DNA of 64,000 nucleotides from Skermania sp. ID1734 (GTDB lineage: Bacteria; Actinomycetota; Actinomycetes; Mycobacteriales; Mycobacteriaceae), in NCBI RefSeq assembly GCF_007489285.1, contig NZ_VLIY01000012.1:124001-188000 (forward strand). Reading direction: 5' to 3'. Numbering within the stretch: position 1 is the stretch's first letter; the number at the start of each line of letters is the position of its first letter. Shown here piece after piece: positions 23,583 to 32,866 of the stretch. The notes below the pieces were generated by a model. The model saw only the letters and a list, made by a program, of their open reading frames with translations, had not been told where the DNA came from and made no database searches. Both the position numbers and the translations under genes were made by a program.

Positions 23583-25856
23583 TCAATCCAACAACGACAC
23601 CGACCCGATCCGGTGCAGCGTGAATTGGCGCATCGCTCCGGTCGCCGGGTCGAGCGCCTCGAGAACTCCACCGCCCACCCGCACGGGATCGACGATCCGC
23701 TGGATCGCGGTGCCCTGGGCATCCACATAGCTGATTCGCACGCTGCGCTGCACCCGTGCCGCCAACTGCAGCACCGCGATCGTTGCGGCCGCCGACGCCC
23801 GCGTACCGTCGGACCGCACCCCGGCCACATTCACTTGCGCGGCACGTTCGCGGGCTCGCAGCTCGATCACCATGTTTTCCAGCTGTTCCATTGTCGCGAG
23901 ACCAGGCATGCGCAGCTGTGGGCGCGGCCGACGCACAATGATTCGCGAGGGATTCGGTCGCAGGTTGACGATTGCGCCGGAAGAATCCTCGCCCGCCGGT
24001 GCGAACCCGGCATCGCGCAACCGCGCGAGCACTTCCGCGAGCGGGGCCTGGGAAATGGCCACGGTGGGCGCGAGCGACCGCAACACAAGCGGCTCGGCCA
24101 CGGCCGAGTTCACCACTTGGGCCAGCAAGACCGGATCGTCGCAGCGGATGAACGCCTGCGCGACTCCAGCGCGCAACCGGCCGTGCCGGCGGGCCACATC
24201 GTCGATCAGGTAGGTCAGCGATTGCGGGATCGGCGTGCGCGAGTGATTCGCAAACAGCGCATGGGCGTCGGCCGCGGTCATGCCGGAATCCAAGCCGCGC
24301 CGCACGCTCGTCTCGCTGATCCGGTAAACCGTTGCGCCACCGGCGGACTCGACGTCGGCGAGCAGCGAGATCCGTTGCTGCAGGTCGGTGGTCAGCGGCC
24401 CGGGCGCGACGACGGTGAGATCGGCCTGCACGAGCACGTAGTCCAACGGAACCGGCAGCGCAGCCGCCATTTCGGCGTCCGCGTCACCGCCGTGCAACAG
24501 GGCACGACCCGGTGAACTCAAGGCGCCGCGGCCCAGAATGCCGACCGCGGTTGCCTCGGCGAAGGTGTGTTCGACAAACTGCCGCCCGAGCCGACCGGCC
24601 TGGCGCGGCCGCCGCCACGCCACCATCCGGGCGACCTCAGCGGCATCGGCGGCCTCGCCGCTAGCGAGCTCGGCAAGGATCGATAGAACCAGTTCCCGGT
24701 CGCGTGGTGCGGCGGCGCTGCGCACCTCCTCGGACAACGCGGCGATCGGTTTGTCGCTGGGATCGCGCTTACCGATCAGCCAGGGTCGCCGCGGAAGCTG
24801 CAGCCACGTGCGTGCGAGGAGGTCCCATCGGTGCGCGGTCGGGGCATCGATCCAGGCATCCGCGGCCTGGGTGGGTGCCCAATATTGGTCGTCGACGGTC
24901 GGCGCGGGCTCCGGATGCCCGCTGGCCAACAATCCAGCGCCGGCGAGCAGTTCCACGAGCAGGCTCACGCGCTCTTCGGTGAGATCCATCCGCTTGGCGA
25001 TACGGCGCAACTCGCGCACGCCCATGCCGCCGGCCCGTAGCACCGGCGCCGGCGCGTCGCCGAGCAGCATGACCACTTCCTCGCAATGCCGGATCAGTTC
25101 GAGCGCCTCGCCCGCCGCCGCGGCATTGACCTCGTCGCGCTTGCGTTTGACCGTGCGCAGCTCCGGCGGCGTCAGGGAAGCGGGGTCGCTGAGGGGTTCC
25201 CCGCGCAGCAGCTGACCGACCTCGTGCGGCAGCCGAACGGTCTGTTCGTCCACCCAATCGAGCAGTCCCAGGGAGAGCAAGCGCTGCACCGGGCGATCGG
25301 CCGGTGTGTCCGGCGCGGCATCGCGGGTGCGGCCGATGGGAACGGTGCTGGACAGATGCTCGAGCAGCGACCGTTCGGCGGGGGAGACGTGATCGAGTGC
25401 CGCGGCGATCTCCGCTTCGGTGCGTGGTTCGGCGATATCGAGCGAGCGTCCAAGCGGCCACGGCACGGCACTGGCCGCAGCGGGCACCAGATGCAGCTCG
25501 TCGTCGCCCCACACGAGCACCCGGTCGCGCAGTTGGTCGAAGGCAGCGTCGACGTGGTGTGCCGACGCGCGTTCGCCGATCAACTCGACAATCCGGCGGC
25601 GGGCAACGGGTTCGGTGGCGGCGCCTTCGAGAGCGAGCAGTTCGACGATAGTGAGCGCGAGCGAACTCAGGTCGTCGGCCGCGCGCAGAACCGAGCTGCG
25701 GTATTCCGCGCGCGCCGCGAGCACGGCCATCGAACTCGGCACCGGGACGCTGAGATCCGGTCGCAGCCGAAGCAGCTCCACGAGTTGCTCGTCCGAACGC
25801 GACGAGAGCCACTCGGCAAGCTCGTCGTGCGCGGTGGTGCGATCGGTCGCGGTCAT
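23583..25856 (-). CDS. helicase-associated protein adjacent to XPB (Rv0862c-like)
   Basis: This 757-aa protein contains several winged-helix-like segments and a C-terminal region resembling the XPB/Ssl2 helicase C-terminal/WYL-like module (IVNLRPNPSRIIVRRPRPQL, VQRSVRISYVDAQGTAIQRIVDPVRVGGG, LDPATGAMRQFTLHRIGSV). No Walker motifs are present, so it is not itself a helicase. Constant placement upstream of XPB in Mycobacteriales suggests a partner or regulator. The WYL-like C-terminus could bind nucleic acid or a ligand (inference). The 106-bp gap to XPB holds Arg-codon-like GC-rich repeats and a small GCGCC-TTT-GGCGC stem (23504-23516). Confidence 0.85.
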   Translation of the reverse strand: MTATDRTTAHDELAEWLSSRSDEQLVELLRLRPDLSVPVPSSMAVLAARAEYRSSVLRAADDLSSLALTIVELLALEGAATEPVARRRIVELIGERASAHHVDAAFDQLRDRVLVWGDDELHLVPAAASAVPWPLGRSLDIAEPRTEAEIAAALDHVSPAERSLLEHLSSTVPIGRTRDAAPDTPADRPVQRLLSLGLLDWVDEQTVRLPHEVGQLLRGEPLSDPASLTPPELRTVKRKRDEVNAAAAGEALELIRHCEEVVMLLGDAPAPVLRAGGMGVRELRRIAKRMDLTEERVSLLVELLAGAGLLASGHPEPAPTVDDQYWAPTQAADAWIDAPTAHRWDLLARTWLQLPRRPWLIGKRDPSDKPIAALSEEVRSAAAPRDRELVLSILAELASGEAADAAEVARMVAWRRPRQAGRLGRQFVEHTFAEATAVGILGRGALSSPGRALLHGGDADAEMAAALPVPLDYVLVQADLTVVAPGPLTTDLQQRISLLADVESAGGATVYRISETSVRRGLDSGMTAADAHALFANHSRTPIPQSLTYLIDDVARRHGRLRAGVAQAFIRCDDPVLLAQVVNSAVAEPLVLRSLAPTVAISQAPLAEVLARLRDAGFAPAGEDSSGAIVNLRPNPSRIIVRRPRPQLRMPGLATMEQLENMVIELRARERAAQVNVAGVRSDGTRASAAATIAVLQLAARVQRSVRISYVDAQGTAIQRIVDPVRVGGGVLEALDPATGAMRQFTLHRIGSVSLLD

Positions 25857-25960
25857 CGTCTATCCACACTAGAGAGTCGCCCCGACAAGCGCTTCGACCG
25901 CGCGTGGGCCCGCGCAACTGATCCAACACGACTCGGGCCTAGCGGCGGAATCCCGTCACA

Positions 25961-26866
25961 TCATGTCAGTTTTGTCGGTTCCGTGGCGGTCTGGGTGACA
26001 GGGCGCGAATCCAGCTCCCGACGCTCGCCCGCCGACACTTTCGGCGAGAGTCCCAGCATCGGCGCGATCACAACGGCAACCAGTGCGCCGATCGCCACCG
26101 CCGTGCTGCCCAGCAGGGCCCCGCCCACAACATCGGTGAACCAGTGCACGCCGAGGTACAGCCGGGTCGAGGCCACGATGACGACCGGGACCACCGACAG
26201 CACCATCCCCGTCCAGCGCCAACGCCCGCTCCGGTCCGCGCCGTAGACCAGCACGATGGCGCCGACCAGTGCGGTCGTGCCGGTGACGTGTCCGGACGGG
26301 AAGGAGAAGTCGGTTTCGCTGATCAACTGGGTGATCGCGGGTGGCCGGTGCCGGCCGACGACCACCTTGGTGACTGTGCTTGCGGTCGCGGCAATACCGA
26401 TCGTGCCCACGAGCAGCAGGCCCGGAACGATGGCGCGCCGCCGCCAGCTCACGTAACAAGCCGCGCCGATTCCGATGATCGCGACGCCGGCCGGGCTGCC
26501 GACGTCTGTGATCGTCTTGGCCACCACTGTCCAGAACCCGGACCGGTGTTCGACGAACCAATTCAGCACGGCCTTGTCGGCGTGGGTCAGCCAGCCCGAT
26601 CTGGCCACCTGGAACGCCACCTGGAGGTACGCGACCACCAGCGCGACGACCTGCACGACCCGCCACCCATACTCGGCGGCCTTACTGGCCTCGTTAGCGC
26701 GATGGTTACGCAACAGCGCGAACGCGGAGACGATCAGGAGCGCGCCGCATAGCGACAGCACCCACAGCGCAATTTCCGCAGTCGCGGCTTCAGAGCGAAT
26801 CTCCGGGATCAGATGATCCCGGAACTGGTCGATGAGGCCGCCCGGCGACAGTGAATTGTCTGGCAC
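25961..26866 (-). CDS. PAP2-superfamily membrane phosphatase
   Basis: This 301-aa protein has six or so membrane segments and the three PAP2 phosphatase motifs in order: [14 protein letters not shown] and [15 protein letters not shown], which contain the catalytic His residues. Such enzymes dephosphorylate lipid phosphates such as phosphatidic acid, PGP or polyprenyl pyrophosphate on the outer face of the membrane. The start is ATG 26866. It stands alone between the XPB partner gene and a divergent small gene. The substrate is not determinable from sequence. Confidence 0.92.
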   Translation of the reverse strand: MPDNSLSPGGLIDQFRDHLIPEIRSEAATAEIALWVLSLCGALLIVSAFALLRNHRANEASKAAEYGWRVVQVVALVVAYLQVAFQVARSGWLTHADKAVLNWFVEHRSGFWTVVAKTITDVGSPAGVAIIGIGAACYVSWRRRAIVPGLLLVGTIGIAATASTVTKVVVGRHRPPAITQLISETDFSFPSGHVTGTTALVGAIVLVYGADRSGRWRWTGMVLSVVPVVIVASTRLYLGVHWFTDVVGGALLGSTAVAIGALVAVVIAPMLGLSPKVSAGERRELDSRPVTQTATEPTKLT

Positions 26867-27161
26867 CGGTCAAGTCTCGGACGTCAGTATTAACAAAACC
26901 TGTGAATCCCCACCAGCGTGTCTACATCGAGTGCATGCACGTGGGACACACGAGGTAGCGACCATAGGTCCACTCGAACCATCTCAGCCACGCGATGGGA
27001 TCGCCATTGGTGGGCACGGGAAACGCGATGGTCGGCAGCATTCGACGACACCCTCCCTTGTGACGACCTACCTGCCATTATCGCCCCCGACAGCACACCG
27101 CCGGTTATCGAACACCCCCCAAGTCGATGCGCAACCCGGGCGGCAATGTCAAAATAGGCAC

Positions 27162-27350
27162 GTGGTGAACAAATCGAAGAAGCCGTATGTCGATCCGGGT
27201 TGGCCGAAGCTGCCCGATGGTGAAGAGGCCGTGACGGAACTTTCCTCGTCGCGCTCCGGTGGCTTGTCGCCGTTCGGCGAGGACACCGAGTTCCCGTTGC
27301 CGGCCAGTAAGCTGCCGTACCTGCATCCGCACACGGTGATCAATACCTAG
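27162..27350 (+). CDS. small conserved hypothetical protein
   Basis: A 62-aa soluble protein starts at GTG 27162 (a second GTG follows directly). It has a basic start ([21 protein letters not shown]) and ends with [19 protein letters not shown], an ordered Pro-rich tail. A -10-like CAAAAT (27150-27155) lies 6 nt upstream, suggesting leaderless expression. It occupies the place of M. tuberculosis Rv0863 and ends at a strong shared terminator. The long upstream extension of the frame is not protein-like and is rejected. The 295 bp between PAP2 and this gene hold no other supported gene. Function unknown. Confidence 0.72.
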   Translation: MVNKSKKPYVDPGWPKLPDGEEAVTELSSSRSGGLSPFGEDTEFPLPASKLPYLHPHTVINT

Positions 27351-27381
27351 TCATCGCTGCGCCGAACCGATCGGCAGCCGT

Positions 27382-27423
27382 ACGTGAACGGCCCCCATCC
27401 AATCGGATGGGGGCCTTTCACGT
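27382..27423 (+). terminator. bidirectional terminator between the small gene and rpf
   Basis: GGCCCCCATCC (27390-27400), loop AATC, GGATGGGGGCC (27405-27415) is a perfect 11-bp stem followed by TTT. The stem is extended by ACGTGAA (27382-27388) pairing with TTCACGT (27417-27423) across one mismatch, giving A/T tracts on both sides. It lies between convergent genes and can serve both. Confidence 0.92.
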
Positions 27424-27429
27424 TGGCTT

Positions 27430-28310
<881 letters not shown>

Positions 28311-28348
28311 GCGGGCTGGAGGTCGGCCGAACTTTCCGGCCGTTGAAG

Positions 28349-28377
28349 ACCGTACTTTGCCACGCGGCAAAAATCAC
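28349..28377 (-). promoter_or_regulatory. candidate rpf promoter with inverted repeat in the spacer
   Basis: On the minus strand: -35-like GTGATT (28372-28377), 17 bp, -10 TACGGT (28349-28354), giving a transcription start near 28342, just upstream of the riboswitch P1 arm. The spacer holds the inverted repeat TTTGCC-N4-GGCAAA (28356-28371), a plausible repressor site. The -35 is weak, which fits an activator-dependent promoter. Confidence 0.45.
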
Positions 28378-28506
28378 CATTTGATAACCGGCCCGCGGGC
28401 CTACACGACAGCGCTGTCGCATGTCAGGGGTAATCGCCAAATCGCAGCTAGATACGGCGTGTCGCGCGTCGGACGAAAATTTGGCTCCGCCGTTATCCGT
28501 TCGTTA

Positions 28507-28522
28507 TGTGATGAACATCACA
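28507..28522. promoter_or_regulatory. perfect CRP (cAMP receptor protein) binding site
   Basis: TGTGATGAACATCACA is the full TGTGA-N6-TCACA consensus with perfect dyad symmetry. It lies in the 478-bp region (28072-28549) upstream of rpf, which otherwise contains only the riboswitch and promoter. CRP control of rpfA is known in M. tuberculosis (from memory). The distance to the candidate transcription start is about 170 bp, so another promoter nearer the site may exist. Confidence 0.8.
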
Positions 28523-28549
28523 AGTAACGGAATGGGTGTCGGACCCCGA

Positions 28550-28945
28550 TCACCAACCTGGACTGCCAGCGGTGTCCGAGTCGACGATTTCCTTGCCCAA
28601 CGGCATGAGTGAGACCGGAATCATCTTCAGATTCGCGAGTGCGAGCGGTATTCCGATGATCGTTATTGCCATGGCGAACGCGGTGACCAGATGCCCGATC
28701 GCCAGCCAGATGCCGGCGATGATCAGCCAGATGATGTTGCCGATCAACGCGCCGGCGCCGGCGGTCGGCTTCTCCACGACGGTCTTGCCGAACGGCCACA
28801 GCGCGTACAGCCCGATGCGGAACGCCGCGAAACCGAACGGGATGGTGATGATCAAAATGAAGCAGACCAGGGCGGCGAGGAAGTAGCCCAGCGCCAACCA
28901 GAGCCCGCCGAAGATCAGCCAGATGATGTTCAGAACGAGGCGCAT
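28550..28945 (-). CDS. YccF-family (DUF307) inner membrane protein
   Basis: This 131-aa protein has two repeats of a hydrophobic unit, IIWLIFGGLWLALGYFLAAL and IIWLIIAGIWLAIGHLVTAF, each followed by ITIIGIPLA/ITIPFGFA and a PFG/PLGK turn, the YccF pattern. Four membrane segments are likely. The function of the family is unknown. It lies between rpf and a small membrane protein gene, as in M. tuberculosis (Rv0870c). It ends 28 bp from the CRP site and shows no sign of being in the rpf transcript. Confidence 0.92.
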   Translation of the reverse strand: MRLVLNIIWLIFGGLWLALGYFLAALVCFILIITIPFGFAAFRIGLYALWPFGKTVVEKPTAGAGALIGNIIWLIIAGIWLAIGHLVTAFAMAITIIGIPLALANLKMIPVSLMPLGKEIVDSDTAGSPGW

Positions 28946-28970
28946 GCCGACCCTCCCCAGCTTGTCGCGA

Positions 28971-29183
28971 TCAGCGGGCTCGCCGGCCGGACCACAAGGC
29001 GAATACGAACCCTAGAAACAATCCTGCCGGAGCGGCGAGCGTTGCGAAATACACGCCGAGCCACGCGTCGGTTCCAGTGCAGAGCGGCACGAGAAATACG
29101 GTCGCGATGGCCGCGAGTCCGACGGCGAAAAGGCCGACGGCCACCAGGAGCGGAAACTGGCTGCGGCGTGGTCTGTCGTTCAC
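28971..29183 (-). CDS. small two-TM membrane protein
   Basis: This 70-aa protein has a basic N-terminus (MNDRPRRSQ), two hydrophobic helices (about 10-33 and 42-64), a single Cys in VPLCTGTDAWLG between them, and a basic end SGRRAR. The start is GTG 29181-29183. It lies 25 bp upstream of yccF on the same strand, so the two are probably cotranscribed. No family was recognised. Confidence 0.65.
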   Translation of the reverse strand: MNDRPRRSQFPLLVAVGLFAVGLAAIATVFLVPLCTGTDAWLGVYFATLAAPAGLFLGFVFALWSGRRAR

Positions 29184-29267
29184 GGCCCCACCGTAAAACC
29201 ACGATGCCCGGGTCCGGGTACGCGGGGTAGACTTTCACTATTCGCGTCCTGCACCCGAGGCGGGGCG

Positions 29268-29304
29268 CGTTCGTTTGCTTACATACGAGCACGAGACACG
29301 AACG
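29268..29304 (+). promoter_or_regulatory. 5' leader stem-loop of the cold-shock gene
   Basis: CGTTCGT (29268-29274) pairs perfectly with ACGAACG (29298-29304) around a 23-nt loop, ending just before the GGGTGAG ribosome-binding region and the GTG at 29315. A TAGACT at 29228-29233 may be a -10. The stem may tune translation; this is weak evidence. Confidence 0.3.
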
Positions 29305-29314
29305 GGTGAGCGCA

Positions 29315-29728
29315 GTGCCAACCGGCAAGGTGAAGTGGTACGACGTCGAAAAGGGCTTCGGATTCCTGTCCCAGGACGAGGGTGAGGACGTCTACGTTCG
29401 GTCCTCGGCGTTGCCGCAGGGTGTCGAGACACTCAAGCCTGGTCAGCGGGTCGAGTTCGGCATGGCCGCCGGTCGCCGCGGCCCGCAGGCGCTGAGCCTC
29501 AAGGTCCTCGAACCCACCCCTTCGGTGCGGCAGAACGTCGCGCGCAACAAGGAGGCTGCCGCCCGTCGGCACACTCCGGACGAGTTGCACGGCATGGTCG
29601 AGGACATGATCACGCTGCTCGAGGCCAAGGTTCAGCCGGACCTGCGTAAGGGCAAGTACCCGGACCGCAAGACGGCCCAGCGCATCTCCGAAGTGGTCCG
29701 CGCCGTCGCACGCGAACTCGACAAGTAG
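29315..29728 (+). CDS. cspB: cold-shock domain protein CspB-like with C-terminal extension
   Basis: This 137-aa protein has an N-terminal cold-shock domain (residues 1-65) with the RNA-binding motif [20 protein letters not shown] and [10 protein letters not shown] helical, basic C-terminal extension (about 75-137; [42 protein letters not shown]) is absent in short Csp proteins and typical of the mycobacterial Rv0871 group. GTG 29315 gives the usual [10 protein letters not shown] start; GTG 29306 would add three residues. It is convergent with the DUF2771 gene. Confidence 0.93.
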   Translation: MPTGKVKWYDVEKGFGFLSQDEGEDVYVRSSALPQGVETLKPGQRVEFGMAAGRRGPQALSLKVLEPTPSVRQNVARNKEAAARRHTPDELHGMVEDMITLLEAKVQPDLRKGKYPDRKTAQRISEVVRAVARELDK

Positions 29729-29732
29729 GGCC

Positions 29733-30230
29733 TCAGGCCGTCTTGATCGACCAGATCCCGCGGACTCGGGGGATCCCGGATTCGTCGACAACGGCCGAGG
29801 GGATCTGGATCTCCACGCCGGCGAGCTGCCAGGCGGGGTTGGTGTCGGACTCGACGGTCACCGCCGAGGCCTCGTTACTGGCGTAGTAGCGCTCCTTGAT
29901 GATCATGGCGCCGTCCGGGCGGACGTAGGACATGATGATCCGCCAGGGAGCCTTCGAGATCTCCGACGGCAGCGACAGCTGCAATGGGTAGCCCGCCGGC
30001 ACGTCGAGCTGCGCGATCGAACCCTGTTTGCAATCGGCGAGATTGAACGTGCAGTACTGATAGGGACTGACCGTGATCGCCTTGCCGTGCGCGTAGGCGG
30101 TGATCTGCGGCAGCGGCGGCTTCGCGCCCCGGATGATCACCACCATCACGACGATGAACGCGACGGCGACGACGAAGAGGGCGGCGGCGAGCGCGGCAAG
30201 GCGCCGCGAGATGGCGAACGGCAGTTTCAC
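29733..30230 (-). CDS. DUF2771 membrane-anchored exported protein
   Basis: This 165-aa protein has an N-terminal hydrophobic anchor (residues 9-34), then an extracytoplasmic beta-rich domain with ITAYAHGKAITVSPYQYC, a Cys pair C58/C65, and DVPAGYPLQLSLPSEI. This is the DUF2771 layout of Mycobacteriales (M. tuberculosis Rv0875c). The start overlaps the stop of the upstream MFS gene by 4 bp, so the two are coupled. Function is unknown; a role in envelope transport with the MFS partner is inferred. Confidence 0.9.
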   Translation of the reverse strand: MKLPFAISRRLAALAAALFVVAVAFIVVMVVIIRGAKPPLPQITAYAHGKAITVSPYQYCTFNLADCKQGSIAQLDVPAGYPLQLSLPSEISKAPWRIIMSYVRPDGAMIIKERYYASNEASAVTVESDTNPAWQLAGVEIQIPSAVVDESGIPRVRGIWSIKTA

Positions 30231-31888
30231 TGACCGATGTTTCCTGTCGCTTGATGAACGTCAGTGGCGTAGGGACCCGGGGGCGCCGCCGACGTGGGAA
30301 CCTCTTGTTCGGCATGCACCGGCCGGTTACCGCCGAGACCCGGCAGCAACGAGTGCCCACGGTACGTCAAGATCGTTTGGGCGGTTCCCAAAGCCAGCAG
30401 GACGGCGACCACGCTGAAGCCGATCCAGTATTCGGTCGGCAACAGCACGCCGAGCGCGCCGCCGATGACCCAACTGAGCTGCAGCACGGTTTCAGATCGT
30501 CCGAATCCGGACGCGATGGATTCTTCCGGCAAATCATGTTGCAGCGAGGCGTCCAGGGATACCTTGGCCAGCGCGCTGGCTCCGGCGGCGACGAGGGTGG
30601 CGACTGCCGCCATGACGAGGTCGCCCAGAACTGCTGCGACCACGGTCACGGCGGTGACAGCGACGGTGCAGCGCAGCACGATCAGTGCCGGCCGCCCGAG
30701 CTTGAGCCGCGCCCCGGCCGCATTGCCGGCGAAGTTTCCGATCGCCGCCGCAGCGCCCACGAAGCCGAGCATGGCCGCCTGCATCACCGGTCGGTGCTCG
30801 GTCTGGGCCTTCGCGACGAACGCGACGAACAGCGTCAGGAAGCCGGTAAGCACACGGATGGTGCTGTTTCCCCACAGGCCGGTGACCACCGCGCGGCCCA
30901 GCGGCTGTCGGCGTTTGCCCGACCGCCCCCTTTCGGCCTTAGTCGCCCGGCGGTAGGTCAGGGTTGCCGGGACCTCGCCCTCGGTCACCTCGACCCACGA
31001 CGGGATGCGCAGGCACAGCCACGTGCCGCCGATGGTGAGCACCACGGTGAAAACGAGGGCACCGGTCGATCCAGCCGCCCAGGCCGCGGCCGCCGCGACG
31101 GCGCCGGCGCCCATCGTGCCGCCCACCAAGCCGAAGACGGTGAGCCGGGAATTCACCCGGACCAGGTCGATCTCGGGCGGCAGCACCCGCGGTGTGACCG
31201 CGCTCTTGAGCACCGAGAACGATTTGCTCAGCACCATCATGCCCAGCGCGGCCGGGTAGAGGACCCAACTGTTGAAGTTCATGATCAGCACCACGGCCAG
31301 CCCGGCGCGCAGCGCAAACGACGCGGCCAGCGCCAGTCGGCGGCCATGCTGGAGTCGATCGAGCAGCGGGCCGATGAGCGGCGCGATGACCGCGAACGGG
31401 GCGATGGTGATCAGCAGATACAGCGCCACCTTGGTTTTGCTCTCGCCCGTGGCCGCGGAAAAGAACAGTGTGTTGGCCAGCGCCACGGCGATCGAGGCGT
31501 CGGTGGCGAAGTTGGCCATCACCGCATAGGTGAGCGCGGTCAGCCCCGACTTGTCCGCGCCGTCGGCCTTCGCTGCCCGCTGAAAGGTGGCGATGCCGCG
31601 GCCGGTGAGCTCCCGGCTTCGCATGGCCGCGACCCGGGTGACGGTCAGCTTGTGGGGCCGTCGCTGCCGCTCATTGCGCTGGTCGGTATCGCGTTCGGAT
31701 TCCGACGCGCGGTCGCGGGAAACCGGGTGCAGCGGAGGCAGCGGCTCGCGCCGCGTCGGGATGTGGCCCCGTCCGGTATTGCTCGGCGGGTAGTTGTGGT
31801 AGCCGGGATGCGCCGTGGCGTCGGCGTTTTCGTCGCGACTTTCACCCCAGCCACGGGGGCCGGCGGCGGAGTCACGGGAATCGGTCAC
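30227..31888 (-). CDS. MFS transporter of the Rv0876c type
   Basis: This 553-aa transporter has an unusually long hydrophilic N-terminus (about 100 residues rich in Arg, Asp and Pro) before about twelve membrane segments. Blocks seen: ALTYAVMANFATDASIAVAL, LIGPLLDRLQHGRRLAL and LGRPALIVLRC. The C-terminal tail is again hydrophilic. It forms an operon with DUF2771 and is divergent from DUF3027. No substrate can be assigned; the conserved pairing across Mycobacteriales suggests an envelope role. Confidence 0.88.
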   Translation of the reverse strand: MTDSRDSAAGPRGWGESRDENADATAHPGYHNYPPSNTGRGHIPTRREPLPPLHPVSRDRASESERDTDQRNERQRRPHKLTVTRVAAMRSRELTGRGIATFQRAAKADGADKSGLTALTYAVMANFATDASIAVALANTLFFSAATGESKTKVALYLLITIAPFAVIAPLIGPLLDRLQHGRRLALAASFALRAGLAVVLIMNFNSWVLYPAALGMMVLSKSFSVLKSAVTPRVLPPEIDLVRVNSRLTVFGLVGGTMGAGAVAAAAAWAAGSTGALVFTVVLTIGGTWLCLRIPSWVEVTEGEVPATLTYRRATKAERGRSGKRRQPLGRAVVTGLWGNSTIRVLTGFLTLFVAFVAKAQTEHRPVMQAAMLGFVGAAAAIGNFAGNAAGARLKLGRPALIVLRCTVAVTAVTVVAAVLGDLVMAAVATLVAAGASALAKVSLDASLQHDLPEESIASGFGRSETVLQLSWVIGGALGVLLPTEYWIGFSVVAVLLALGTAQTILTYRGHSLLPGLGGNRPVHAEQEVPTSAAPPGPYATDVHQATGNIGQ

Positions 31889-31976
31889 TCCTCAATTCTG
31901 TCCTACGGTTTGTCACGGCGCGAAGGGGGCGGATCCCGCGTCGGCAAGTGTCGCCCGATGCGGCAAAATGGGTGTC

Positions 31977-32792
31977 GTGAGCATCGCTTCTTCGTCCGAA
32001 GTGACCTCCAGCGCCGGCAGCACCGAGGTGCGCCCGATCCTTGCCGATGCGGTGGAGGTTGCCCGTGCTGCCCTCAACGACCTCGGTGAGGTCGGGATCG
32101 GGGCATATCTGGGTGTGACGGCGGAGGATGAATGCGCGGCGACGCACCGCTTTGCCGCCGATCTGCCCGGCTACCACGGCTGGCAATGGGCCGTCGTGGT
32201 GGCTGCCGATCCGGACTCGGACGCGGTGACCGTGAGCGAGTCCGCGTTGCTGCCGGGGCCGGATGCCGTGATCGCTCCAGGGTGGGTGCCGTGGGAGGAG
32301 CGGGTGCGCCCCGGCGACCTGGCGCCCGGAGATCTGCTCGCCCCGCAAACCGACGACCCCCGACTGGTGCCCGGCTATGTGGCTACCGGTGACCCGGAGA
32401 TCGATGACGTCGCCTACGAGGTGGGCTTCGGACGTCGCCAGGTGATGAGCCGCGAGGGCCGCCTGGCCGCGGCGCAGCGCTGGCACGACGGCGAATTCGG
32501 CCCGGAGTCCGAGATGGCCAAGGCCGCGCCGTCCATCTGCGCGCTGTGCGGTTTCTACTTGCCGCTGGCCGGATCGTTGCACGCGGGCTTCGGGGTCTGC
32601 GGCAACGAATTCGCCGCCGACGGCCGCGTCGTGGACGCCGAGTACGGTTGCGGCGCGCACTCGGACACCGAGCTGCCGACCGGCGCTGGTTCTCCCGCCT
32701 TCGAGGCGTATGACGATGCCGCTATCGAAGTGGTCGAACAACCGCAGACCTCGACGAATCCAAATCAGCAGGATTTGCAATCGACGAACTGA
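31977..32792 (+). CDS. DUF3027 domain protein
   Basis: This 271-aa soluble protein has the DUF3027 core (residues 20-235) with WAVVVAADPDSDAVTVSE, PWEERVRPGDLAPGDLL and VGFGRRQVMSREGRLAAAQRW. Near the end, ICALCGFYLPLAGSLHAGFGVCGNE and EYGCGAH give a C-x2-C ... C ... C set that could bind zinc. GTG 31977 is preferred because a CAAAAT -10 ends 7 nt upstream; ATG 31968 is the alternative. The genes correspond to M. tuberculosis Rv0877. Its end overlaps or abuts the sacsin-like gene. Function unknown. Confidence 0.87.
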   Translation: MSIASSSEVTSSAGSTEVRPILADAVEVARAALNDLGEVGIGAYLGVTAEDECAATHRFAADLPGYHGWQWAVVVAADPDSDAVTVSESALLPGPDAVIAPGWVPWEERVRPGDLAPGDLLAPQTDDPRLVPGYVATGDPEIDDVAYEVGFGRRQVMSREGRLAAAQRWHDGEFGPESEMAKAAPSICALCGFYLPLAGSLHAGFGVCGNEFAADGRVVDAEYGCGAHSDTELPTGAGSPAFEAYDDAAIEVVEQPQTSTNPNQQDLQSTN

Positions 32793-32866
32793 GCGCCGCG
32801 GACCCGTTCGGCACCGCCGCGCTGCGCGCATCGACTCTGCAGTCCTGGGCTACATCGCCGACGCGG

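Noticed and set aside
22208-23623. 471-aa open frame on the plus strand opposite the XPB gene
   Set aside because: It is antisense to a clearly conserved helicase, has low-complexity His/Arg/Gly-rich sequence and no family motif; a shadow of high-GC coding.
26867-27161. Search for a further gene between PAP2 and the small conserved protein
   Set aside because: The short frames on both strands (for example 26890-27096 minus) lack ribosome-binding sites and family motifs; nothing supported.
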